Assembly: GCF_029867415.1 (NCBI RefSeq) | Contig: NW_026705324.1 | Location: 248,001-312,000, forward strand | Source of the DNA: Vicia villosa | Lineage: Eukaryota > Streptophyta > Magnoliopsida > Fabales > Fabaceae | Length of the DNA: 64,000 nucleotides | Direction: 5' to 3' | Part shown: in pieces, positions 21,616 to 31,755 of the stretch | Numbering within the stretch: the stretch's first letter is position 1 | Layout: each line of letters starts with the position of its first letter | Translations under genes and position numbers: made by a program | The notes under the pieces: generated by a model | Database searches by the model: none | Told to the model about the DNA's origin: nothing | The model's input: the letters and a program-made list of their open reading frames with translations, nothing else

Positions 21616-24600
21616 TGTCGCACGCTCGCGAAAATAGACAGAGTCGCCACCAATATATTTATCCCATAAGGGAAAGGAATATCAGAAAACCTATAATAAG
21701 GATAAGAACGAGGTCCTTCGACCAGAGATAGGGTACGGGAGTCGGTTACGCAAGGGGAAGGTACTAGCACCCCTCACGCCCATCGTACTCGATGGTATCC
21801 ACCTATGTTTGTTGCTATCTAAAGGGTGTGTAAATCTAAAGCTTAATGCTAAGGGAATGCATGCAAATGAAAGAAAAGAAACATGGGGAAAATAAGGATT
21901 ATAAATAGTTGTGCTCGTTCAAGCCCCGCGACTTGATGCCTACGTATCCTTTTCAGGAATCAGAGCGCCGTAGTTCGGCTCTTTAGTTTTTGTTTGTTTT
22001 TGTGTTTTTTAGTGGACGAAGTTACATTCGCACTCCGCTGCTCGACCTCTGGAGTCTTAAGCTGGGAATGGAGCGGAAATAACGTGTCCGATTAAAGAAT
22101 GCCTCGGAGGCGAGATGAAGAAGAGATTTTGAACGTTTCGAGTGGAACCCTAAAGCAAGGGGGACTCGAGTTGCTCTTTGGTTTGTGTTTTTTAGAAGTT
22201 GGGAACTTACGCCTGAATGGAACCCTAAAGCAAGGGAGATCCAAGCACTCGAACGTTCCCTAAAGCAAGGGACGTTCAAGCTTCCATTCCCTTTTTAATG
22301 ATTTTCACTTTTTTATTAATGTTTTTTTAGTGTTTTCTTTGTATTTTTTATGGGAAATTAAGTCAAGTATTTGTTAAGTGTTTTAAAGTTGAAAAGGAAA
22401 AGAAACTAGCCTAAGTATGAAGGGAATTTCTACCTAATGTTATCATGGTTTCTACCTAAGGTTAGGAATAAAAGAAATACATGAAAATTAAGGCAAAAAT
22501 AAAAGTCAAGATGAGAATAATAGTGGCACAAAAAATGGTATACAAGCATGAGTGTTAAACCAAAAATATAGTAAAACGAATTAAAAATACTACTATTTTT
22601 TTATATTGATTTTTATGGGAGAAATTGATTCAAGTAAAAGACTAAAAGCAAATAGCCTAAAACTAATGTTTTTTATGCACATTTTTATATGTAAAAAATT
22701 ATGTATTAAAGTCTAAGAATGATAGGAAAAATTAGTTTTTATTTACTAAAAAGAAATGGTAAAAATCTAATTAAAACCTAAATTAAAGAATGATGTAAAC
22801 AGGGGGTGCAAACTGAAAAAGATGGTGTGAAAAGCAATGAGCGCAGGGCCCAGCCAGGGATAAGCCCACACAGGGTTTTTTTTTTTGTAATTGCTACAGA
22901 AAAGGAAAAACTGCGCCTGGGCCAAGAGGGGAGTGTAATCAGCAATGGCCCAGAAGTTATGCTTTTGTATTGACTCAGAAAAAACAGTGTATGGGCCAGG
23001 GGGAGTGCGCTTAGCGATTTGGCCCAAGGGTTATCATTGTTTGATCCAATTATTGTTCAGACTCTTTTTTTTTGCACACCCAAAAATGGTGGAAACGGGC
23101 CTTATGGGGGTGTAAGATGAAAAACAGCCCAAGAATATTGTTTGATTCAATTACTTGTTATCAGATTTTGTTCATATTTTTTATTATTTCAATTTAATCC
23201 TACATTAAAATTCAATTAATCTTAATTAAAGAAACAAATTAATCTTAATTAAAAATTGATAAAAGAAAAAAAGGGAATTAGGTTTTAGTTTAATGACGAT
23301 TCGACTCCCTCCGTCTTCTCTCTCGCTCCCACCTCAAACGGCGCACGAATGGCAGCCCTCCTCCGGCGAGCGTTTTGAACACCGCCGTGAATCTCCTCTT
23401 GCAAACTCACTCTCTCCATCTCTCCATCGCTCGTCTCTCACCTCAGCTTTCAGTCTCTCAAAATCAGGCACTACACTATCCTAACAAAACCTAACTCTCT
23501 AATTGAATGCGGTTCAAGCATGCTTTTGAACAATAGCCATGGGAGAATGGTTCAAAGAACCCAAGCCAACGCCACAGTGTCAAGCATAGGAGAAAGGGAT
23601 GAAGACAGATAGGGCTCGGATGCATACCTGAAGCGCGAAGCGTAAATTGTTGAAGAAAACCGGAGGGGAGGTAATAAGAGCTCCGAATGCGCAACAGATG
23701 AAGAAGTCGATGATTCAGGTAAACCTCTTCGCGAATCTTGCGTTTCCAATTGCTTCTACTTTGTCTTCTTCTTTTCGATTCTTGAGTTTTTGTTTTGATT
23801 GTTGTTTTCTGTGTGTATGCTACGATGATGATGATTGATAGATGCGATGAAGATTGAAGTGTTGATGGTGAAGATGATGCAGAAGGTTCAGAGAGAGAAG
23901 GATAAAGGTCCTGTTCAAAGTGATTACAGAGCTCCAAGTTTTATTGCAGGTTCTGAGTTTTTTTGTGCGATGAAGATAGAATCAAAGGGGATGAAGGTTG
24001 ATGATTGAATGAAGAGGTGAAGGATTCTGAAGGTGAAGAACACTGGATCGGTGATGGTGATGAAGGTGAAGTGAGTGAATGGTGGAGAAGAGGGATGATG
24101 CAGTGGTGTGAAGAAATGGTAGAGATGATGAATCAAGGAGAATGGTTGAAGGGAGTGGAGATTGGTGAATGAATGGAAATGAAGGGGGCGATTGAAGAAA
24201 TGGTGGAGAATGAGAGTGTTGGTGAATGATCAATGGAGAGAGTGAATAATGGTGAAGCTTTCTGAATTGGTGGTGATTCTGATTATATAGGTGAGTTTTC
24301 TTCTGGTTTCTATTGAATCTCTGATATCCTCTGTTTCTCATCCCCTCCTCTTTTCTGTTTTCAATTCTGTTTGTGATGGTTATCGTTTTCTGTTAGGGAA
24401 TAACTGAATTCTGTTAGGGTTGGTTATTGATAGTTACAAAACTGTTTTGGTGGTTAGTTAGGTTGTAACTGAAAGTTAGTTTTGATGTTAGTTAGTTTAA
24501 AACAGAGTTAAGATCAGTTAGTTGCTGTGAATTCTGTTATAGCTGTTGGTAGTTAGGAGATTGCCTCAGTTGTTAGAAAGTGGTTAGAGAACTGTTAGAT

Positions 24601-25862
24601 TCAGTTTGACAATTATAGATGGTTATGTGTTGGGGATTCGGTTAGGGAATAAGAGGGAAAAGTTAGAAGTTATGGGAAGTTATATTGGTAAGCTGTTTGC
24701 AGGATATGTGGACTTGTAACATGACTTGAATATGTATGGTTAGAAAGATATTAATATATATGGAATGGTTTGGCATTTGAATATTCCGGAATTGTGTTAT
24801 TCTTGAAATTTTATGGACTGGTGTATGATTATTGGTAAATTAATGATGCAGACAGCAGGTTTTTTATATGCATAGCAGTACTCTTGAAAGCATGATTGAT
24901 TTGGGTTTAGAAGACGAGGTCTAGAAGAACTGTACAATGCAGTAGCTGGTCTTAGTGTAAATGAGAGTGGATTTTGCGGGACTGCTGTGGCGGATATTGG
25001 TGGCAATGGTCTTTGGAACGCGACGGTGGAAGCATGGAGATTCGTTTTGCATAGTTTTGGTTTATTTATTTGAAACATCATAGTGTAACTTTGGAAAGGT
25101 GATGAGGTGAAGAACAAATGCCTTGAAGATACATGGGTTTTTGCATTCAGTCCCCATTTTTACTCCACTTTGTAATGGACTTCTTGTTTGTAATTTAGAA
25201 CTTGACCTGAAATGTTGTATATACTATTTTTTAGTAATGAAGCATTCTCCCTCATTTAACTTTTCAAGTAACTTCTTGAATGATGGCATGAAATAAGTCC
25301 AAAGACAAGCAAACATGACTTTGATCGAAACTTAATTTTTCTTGTAGCTTTCTCAATGGAGCATTTGAATGAATTTGGATTATATAATAGGAATTTGGAC
25401 TTTCCTCTTCACATTCCCAAATAAAATTTGAATAACTTCTTTTCCAAGCCATGGTCCAAGATAAATCGTTCTTTAAGCAATCACCATAAGAATCTCAATC
25501 TCAAAAGGCTCGTCGTAGGTTAACGTCTTTATCCAAATGAATTCACTCAATATTGTACCATAACCTATAATTCAAGCAGTGCACCAAATAATTACGTCCA
25601 AGTTCCATAAAAAAGATCTCCTTGATTAATAAATGAATAGTGAAACACCTAATCCAGTTGATCTCAATAGAGACTTTGATGGATGCATTCATAGGGAAAT
25701 AAACCCTGATTCAGTCGATGGCTTTGATCCACTACCACTAATTTAATGAACCAACATTATTCTTAATGAATGCATGATGTGTTAATGACCTAATAGATGA
25801 GATTATGAGATACATAAGCCAACTAGAGATTAAATTAGGTGGGCAAATTTTGGGGTGCAACA
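21616..25862 (-). repeat. 3' LTR of F
   Basis: In element orientation it begins TGTTGCACCCC and ends GCGTGCGACA. On the plus strand it contains three copies of CCCTAAAGCAAGGG (near 22148, 22223 and 22258); the last sits within a longer inverted repeat (GAACGTTCCCT and AGGGACGTTC). A probable TATA box CTATATAATC lies at 24281-24290. Many short ORFs occur in the stretch 23280-24340, but none resembles a known protein and they lie in the transcribed leader part of the LTR. Confidence 0.9.
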
Positions 25863-25878
25863 GCTGCCCCTATTTAAT
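25863..25878 (-). promoter_or_regulatory. Polypurine tract of F
   Basis: The minus strand reads ATTAAATAGGGGCAGC directly before the 3' LTR start TGTTGCACCCC. Confidence 0.75.
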
Positions 25879-25994
25879 CGTCTTAAACCTGAAAGTGAGA
25901 TTGGCGCTAGCCTTTCGAACATTCAAGGTAGAAGAAGATTAAATACCAAGTGAACCTGAAAATTTGCCTCATGAGATATGATCCACTAGGGAAG

Positions 25995-27165
25995 AAATGG
26001 TGTCAACTCCAATGAGGAAGATTGCGTCAACTCTGGATTGAACATATTAACTCTAGGTTAGAAATGAACTCATATCAACTCTAGGTTGAAAAAGAAAAGT
26101 GGGTCGACTCTGGGTCGAAGAATAAAGGGAAGTCAACTCTGGGTTGGACAAGATGTAAACATCAACTCTGGGTTGAATGGAAAGTAAGAACATCAACTCT
26201 GGGTTGAAAACAAGAGATGGACATCAACTCTGGGTTGAGAGAAAGTAATTCAACTCTGGGTTGAAAGGGGAAGGATGAACAATTAGAAATAACCGTCAAC
26301 TTTGGGTTGAGTGGGAAAGAGAAATCAATTCTGGATTGAACAAGGGACAACCGTCAACTCTGGGTTGAGTGGGAAGAGGAGAAAGGATAACCGTCAACTC
26401 TGGGTTGAGTGGGAAAAGAAACAAGATGGCCGTCAACTCTGGGTTGAGTGAGAAAGTAAGAAAGATAACCGTCAACTCTGGGTTGAGTGGGAAAAGAAAG
26501 TCAAATGGGAATAATCGTCAACTCTGGGTTGAGTGGGAAAGAGACAAAAGATAACCGTCAACTCTGGGTTGAGTGGGAAAGATAAAGGATAATCGTCAAC
26601 TCTGGGTTGAGTGGAAAAGTGAAAGGATCAACTCTGGGTTGAATAAAAGATAACCGTCAACTCTGGGTTGAGTGGGAAAGGTAAAAAGATAACCGTCAAC
26701 TCTGGGTTGAATGGGAAAAGGAGAAAATCAATTCTAGATTGAATAAAAGATAACCGTCAACTCTGGGTTGAGTGGGAAAAGAGAAAAGATAACCGTCAAC
26801 TCTGGGTTGAATGGGAAAGATAACAGATAACCGTCAACTCTGGGTTGAGTGGGAAAAAGAAATAATCAATTTTGGATTGAACAAAGGATAATCGTCAACT
26901 CTGGGTTGAGGGGGAAATGACAAATGATAACCGTCAACTCTGGGTTAAGTGGGAAAGGAGAAAAGGCAAGACATAACCGTCAACTCTGGGTTGAGTGGGA
27001 AAGAATAAAAGAAATATTCGTCAACTCTGGGTGAGTGGGAAAGAAGAAAAGAAATATCCGTCAACTCTGGGTGAGAGGGAAAAAATAATTAACTCGGGGT
27101 TAAAAGATGAGAGGAGAACCAACTCTGGGTTGAAATCGAGAACATCAACTCTGGGTTGAAGAAAG
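25995..27165 (-). repeat. Hairpin minisatellite of F (about 35 copies)
   Basis: Around 35 copies of TCAACTCTGGGTTGA recur at variable spacing of roughly 20-45 bp, usually inside the longer frame ATAACCG-copy-GTGGGAAA. Each copy is a 5-bp inverted repeat (TCAAC/GTTGA) with a 5-base loop. Variant copies change both arms together: TCGAC/GTCGA at 26105, TCAAT/ATTGA at 26325, 26728 and 26866, and TTAAC/GTTAA at 27089. A few copies have a single-arm change (26027, 26935) or a lost base (27020, 27060). The array lies in F's 3' non-coding region and is transcribed as part of the genomic RNA. Confidence 0.9.
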
Positions 27166-28374
27166 ATGAACATGATTGACTTGGGGAGATGACACCACAA
27201 TGGTAACTCTGAGTGACCCAGTGGAATATCAACTTGAATGCTTTGAGGGGACCTCATCTGATGAGTAACTTGGCTTATGCTTCATATGCAATGTTTGATT
27301 TATTTATGCACTTTTGGAGATGCAATGCTATGGATTCTATATGCAGTGTACTGATTGATTAGGGTTTTTGCTTTGTATGGAATAGATTAGGTGGAGTTCT
27401 GACACTCTGCTTGATTCAAGATAGGGTGGATGCCCCTACTTTATTGATGATTGGATCATGTGGGAGAAATGTCAATGAGAATGCAATGATATGCATGATG
27501 CATGCATGACTATGAATGGAATGATTTATTTCCAAGGCACCAGGGATGGATGGAGAGTGCCTTTGTAGAAATGTCATAGCTTGAAGGATAGCCCTTGTGA
27601 AGGTGAGGTGTTTAGCTTGACTCCTCGACACTTGGCTTGATATCTGACACTTGATTGAAGATGAAGAGATGAATTGTTACTAGCTTGCCCCAGCGTGTAT
27701 GATCTCTTGAGATAGAACTTTGATAATGCTTGAAGCATGGAGATTTGCGATGGTCTGCCCCAGTGTAGATCATGGAATGAATGCCTCATATTGTAGGGAA
27801 CTCTTCCACCAAATGGATGCTTCAGCTATTTGCCTTGTGGATGACCAACTTTTGCCTTTGTAAGATTACTCGATGGAATTTCAATGTTGAACTTTCCTTG
27901 GTATCAAGTACTTAATTTCATATTAGAGACAATTCTGTTTTGAAAGAGATAATGAGAAATGCAATGCACATGTTACTCTCAAAGAAAAGTTTTTATTTGT
28001 CAAAATGTTGTATTGATACTAACACAAATGACACAGCAACATAAGGAGTCAGTTTGACATGATCTTACAGTTTGCATGCTTTCGGAACGAACCCTACTTC
28101 AATTAGGACTTTTGAGGGTTGTAACGTGGCCGGGTTCACGGTTTGAGAAACAAAGGATAAAGGCTCAAGTTCTACTTAACCCACCCCTTCTTCGTGATGT
28201 CCTCCAGTCCTATGTTCAGTTAGTTTGACACGAGTATTCGTCTTTCAGGAAGGTTGTGATGAATGAGGATCTAGCTTTGATGGAGGTGGCAGTCACCCTT
28301 TGGTGCTTTTGTTGATGGTCACAACAACTTGTCCCTTGGAGGATTCCTTTCTTTTGCTTTGTCTTTTTTGCTTT
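27166..28374 (-). other. 3' untranslated region of F, central part
   Basis: About 1.2 kb without a supported ORF. It contains a loosely repeated GCCCCAG(C/T)GT word (27686 and 27758). It sits where an autonomous Ogre would have the end of pol or its 3' region. Nothing pol-like is visible. Confidence 0.6.
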
Positions 28375-28504
28375 CCCTAATTTTTGCCTGGACAGAAAGT
28401 TTCTTTTGATTTTGGTTTTCGTTGTCCAGCGGGATATGCCCTAATTTTTGCCTAAGTCAATTGCTTCAAAGCTTTTTCTTTTTTCTTTTGACTTAGCGGG
28501 CTAT
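28375..28504 (-). ncRNA. Two adjacent hairpins with shared flanks but different stems
   Basis: Unit 1: CCCTAATTTTTGC, arm CTGGACA (28388-28394), a 28-base loop, arm TGTCCAG (28423-28429), then CGGGATAT. Unit 2: CCCTAATTTTTGC, arm CTAAGTCAA (28452-28460), a 27-base loop, arm TTGACTTAG (28488-28496), then CGGGCTAT. Flanks are conserved while both arms of each stem differ between units yet stay perfectly paired. This is what a preserved RNA or DNA secondary structure looks like. The function is unknown; in a gag-only element, a role in RNA packaging, dimerisation or export is a guess. Confidence 0.55.
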
Positions 28505-29196
28505 TGTTTCTTTTTTTTATCATGATTTATAACTTTCTTTTCATTCTTTTTTATCTCGTTCGGGAACAAGTTGTATGACTTTTGTGATTGACTTGATGAA
28601 AAGGTTGTGACTGCCTTCTTCTTAATGAATGAGATACATCCATTGTGGATTGTGCTCTTCTTCTTTTGTTGTGAGAGATGGAATATGATTGATCCTCTGA
28701 TGGATTACCTGAAAGTTGAGCGCTCGGTCGTACTAACTGAAGACTACCCTGCCCCTGGTTGAGATTGAGGGTTTTGTATTTTTTTGAAAAGAACTACCAC
28801 TCCTTAGGCTCAAAGGGGTTAACGAAGGTTTCACTCCCTTATAACTCCAGTGTTTAGGAATTGAAACAATGCCTGTACATCATCAGCAGGATCTTTATTC
28901 CAAAAGCATACGGTTAGTAGTTCATGTGTTTTTTGATTTTCATCATTCTCCTTTTTTTAGTTGCTTAAGACAAATGAGTGAAGTATCAATGAACATAATG
29001 ACAAAGATGAAATGATTTGAGAAAAACATGTATATTACATTATTTTTATTTATTCAAACAGAATGAGTTTCTTACAATGAGAAGTACTTGATAACAACAA
29101 AAGTAATACAATTGAAAATACTAAAGAAATCTATACAATGGCAAGCTTGGCCTTATTCTAATGCAAATGAAATGTTCTCTGACAAACATAAAGTCT
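28505..29196 (-). other. Untranslated region of F between gag and the hairpins
   Basis: About 690 bp following the gag stop codon in element orientation. No protease or RT motifs occur in any frame. It is T-rich in places on the plus strand (28495-28560). Confidence 0.6.
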
Positions 29197-30834
29197 TCAC
29201 GGTCCACTGGTGGAAGCTCCATTGTGAGGTGGCATGGGATTATTGACCACATTAGGTGCCACAGGTGTGAATGTAATCTCCTTTGCATCAAGCAGATCCT
29301 GAACCTTGTCTTTGAGAACTCTGCACTCTTCAGTGGTGTGACCAGATCCTCCAGAGTGGAATTCACACTTGGCATTAATCTTGTAATTTGGAGGGAGAGG
29401 ATCAGGAGGAGGCCTCGCTTCAGCTAATTGAATCAGCTTTTGATCAAGCAAGGCGGCGAGAAGTTGGCTATAAGTCATCGGTACACGATCATACACCCTT
29501 TTAGGCCTATTCTGCCTCTGTTGACCTTGTCTCTGTTGATAACCTTGTTGTCGGAAACCTTGTTGTTGTTGTTGGACATATTGTTGATAAGGGACCCAAG
29601 GTTGTTGACCAACAGGTGCCACATAAGCTTGAGGAGCGGTGGCGTTCACTTGATAGTAGGGAGCTTGATCCTGAGCGTAGGCGGCACTAGTCTCACCTTC
29701 TTTCTTCTTGACAAAGTTACCCTGAGGCTTCTTATACCCATATTGGTTTGCAGCAGCAGTATTGGCGGGATTCTGGATCTTACCAATTTTCAAACCATTC
29801 TCAATTCTTTCACCAATCCTGACTAGATCAGAGAAACCAGAAGAAACACTACCAACCATTCTTTCATAGTAATGTCCTTGAAGAGTGTTCATGAACATGT
29901 CAACCAATTCGGATTCCGAAAGTGGTGGATTAACTTGAGCAGCCATTTCTCTCCACCTCTGAGCATATTCTTTGAATGTCTCATTGGTTCTTTGCACTTG
30001 ATTTTGAAGTTGCAACCTAGTCGGTGCCATGTCAATGTTATACTGATATTGCTTGAGGAAAGCATCAGACAAATCCTTCCAAGATCGGATTCTATTACGC
30101 TCCAGATTCATATACCAGTTCAGAGATGCCCCAGATAAGCTATCTTGGAAGCAGTGAATGAGCAATGAGTCGTTGTGGATGTGAGAAGCCATCTTACGAC
30201 AATACATGATGATATGGCTCTTCGGACAGCTCAAACCCTTGTACTTCTGGAAGTCGGGAGTCTTGAACTTAGGAGGGACAACCAGATTAGGAACTAGACA
30301 CATATCCTCAGCATCCATCCCATAGGCAGTAAATCCTTCAATGGCTCGAATTCTTTCCTCAAGGATTTTGTACTTCTCAGCAGATTTCTCAACAGGTTGA
30401 GCTCTTTCAGCAGTTGGTATTGGATGCATTTCTGGATTAGCAAACTGAGTACCACAGAAAGCAGGAATAGGAATCTCTGTTTGAGAAGGTGGAGTAGGAA
30501 ATGGGAAAACCGACCCAGTCATAGTTGGCACTCCAGAAGTCACGGGTATAGTCCCTCCTTGGTTCGGAGCTCCAAGGGTATCAGCAGTCATGAAGCTGAA
30601 TGGCATTCCAAGAGTAGCATTAGTCCTTGCTTGGAACTCAAATGGAGTAGAAGAAGGTGGAACGACCTCAAGTTGGCTAGCAGCAGCTTGGTTACCAACA
30701 ACGGGAATCTCTTGTGTAGCAGGAACCCTTTCAGTTCGCAAGGCTTGGATAGCTTCCAGGATAGCATCGACCTTAGTTTTCATTTGATCCATCTCTTCTC
30801 TAATGGCAGCTTGATCTTGTTCGTAATTCTCCAT
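29197..30834 (-). CDS. gag: Intact Gag of element F
   Basis: The 545-residue product is taken from the ATG at 30834 (MENYEQDQ); the frame stays open upstream to 31020 but that extension looks like leader sequence. An N-terminal heptad-like segment (residues 7-31) is followed by a Pro/Thr-rich part (about 50-145). The Retrotrans_gag core spans about 229-343 (DSLSGASLNWYMNL, WKDLSDAFLKQYQYN, ETFKEYAQRWREMA). Then comes a Gln-rich stretch (about 409-441), and a C-terminal zinc-knuckle-like C490-x2-H493-x5-H499-x4-C504. It builds the virus-like particle and binds genomic RNA. The frame is undamaged and ends in TGA, and no pol follows. Conservation of gag alone recalls the TR-GAG class of non-autonomous elements. 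Confidence 0.85.
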   Translation of the reverse strand: MENYEQDQAAIREEMDQMKTKVDAILEAIQALRTERVPATQEIPVVGNQAAASQLEVVPPSSTPFEFQARTNATLGMPFSFMTADTLGAPNQGGTIPVTSGVPTMTGSVFPFPTPPSQTEIPIPAFCGTQFANPEMHPIPTAERAQPVEKSAEKYKILEERIRAIEGFTAYGMDAEDMCLVPNLVVPPKFKTPDFQKYKGLSCPKSHIIMYCRKMASHIHNDSLLIHCFQDSLSGASLNWYMNLERNRIRSWKDLSDAFLKQYQYNIDMAPTRLQLQNQVQRTNETFKEYAQRWREMAAQVNPPLSESELVDMFMNTLQGHYYERMVGSVSSGFSDLVRIGERIENGLKIGKIQNPANTAAANQYGYKKPQGNFVKKKEGETSAAYAQDQAPYYQVNATAPQAYVAPVGQQPWVPYQQYVQQQQQGFRQQGYQQRQGQQRQNRPKRVYDRVPMTYSQLLAALLDQKLIQLAEARPPPDPLPPNYKINAKCEFHSGGSGHTTEECRVLKDKVQDLLDAKEITFTPVAPNVVNNPMPPHNGASTSGP

Positions 30835-31033
30835 GATTCTTCTTCTGTGAGCTCTTGTCAGATATCGGTGTGGAGGAATCGTCTTGACTGATCTGATGGA
30901 GTGGAAAAGTGGTAAGAGTATTGGTAACCATGGATGCACATGCATGTATGCAAAAATGTTAATGAAGATGCAAATGTAGCAGAAATCAGGATCAAGGCCT
31001 CTTGGATAACAACTTCTCATGGCAATAAGATAT

Positions 31034-31206
31034 GGTCGAATCCTCCAGATTCAGAGGTTCGACGTTGCTTTCTGGATAAATAGCTTGTGCATAAGTCAAA
31101 GGTGGTCGAACCCTCCAGATTCAGAGGTTCGACGTTGATTCTGATATATAACTGATGTAGAACTTCTGTATAAGTCAAATGTCCCAGGATCAAAGGTTCG
31201 ACGTCT
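31034..31206 (-). repeat. Leader hairpin repeats of F
   Basis: Two copies (31034-31067, 31104-31137) and a degraded third (about 31181-31206), spaced about 70 bp, carry the inverted repeat GTCGAACC / GGTTCGAC around CTCCAGATTCAGA-like loops. In the first copy one arm has a T that weakens the pairing. They lie just upstream of the gag start in the RNA. Confidence 0.6.
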
Positions 31207-31735
31207 TTTATTGAATAGCAGAAATCCGGGTATGATGGAGGTCAAGTTTCCTGTCCCACCCCAATCTCACGGGTATGTAGTCTAGACACGGACAAGAGGT
31301 CCCTAATGGTCACTAGGGTCTACGGTTCCCATGGGGTACAAAGTGTTTGTGGCAGCAAGGGTGCCAGACACAGTGTTCCATGAAAGAACCTCGCCCAGTT
31401 GTGGTACCCCATGTTGAACTCGATCGTAGCAAGGGCCACGGGAGTCAACATGAGCATCCACGCTAATCCTATGTGTCACTGGCCTGGGTAGTGGGCCTTT
31501 TACCTCATACAAACCCCCCACCTGCAAAACAGAACAGAAGACCCCAAGGAACATAGAATATAATCCATATGCATGATGTGCAAACAGAAATAAACATGAT
31601 ATGCAAGAAGAAAATAAACATGTAAACATATATACAAGATATAGACATAAAGCAAATAAACACCCAGTAAATAAACAAACAAACGCAGGCTAGGATCGAC
31701 TCACTAAGGATGGACCAGCAACAGGTCTAGCAACA
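31207..31735 (-). other. 5' leader of F with a GC-rich open segment
   Basis: A segment at about 31300-31510 is markedly richer in G+C than its surroundings, and its minus strand stays open for roughly 70 codons (containing GPCYDRVQHGVPQLG). It is preceded by TTTTGCAG, which resembles a splice acceptor. Whether it is translated, spliced or structural cannot be decided from the sequence. Confidence 0.45.
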
Positions 31736-31753
31736 TCCCCAGCAGAGTCGCCA
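31736..31753 (-). promoter_or_regulatory. Primer-binding site of F (Ogre type)
   Basis: The minus strand reads TGGCGACTCTGCTGGGGA two bases after the LTR end. This PBS, usually assigned to tRNA-Arg, is typical of Ogre elements. Confidence 0.8.
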
Positions 31754-31755
31754 GC

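Noticed and set aside
23491..23937. 148-codon ORF in F's LTR (also 33631-34077)
   Set aside because: Low-complexity composition, no known domain, and its position in the LTR leader make it a chance ORF; it is identical in both LTRs only because the LTRs are.
26369..26554. Plus-strand ORF of 61 codons with a repeated VNSGLSG pattern
   Set aside because: It is only the translation of the hairpin minisatellite of F; the repeat is explained at DNA level and the frame is lost at the next irregular spacer.
25995..27165. CRISPR-like array
   Set aside because: The repeat is short, the spacers are related and variable in length, and the sequence is a plant retrotransposon.
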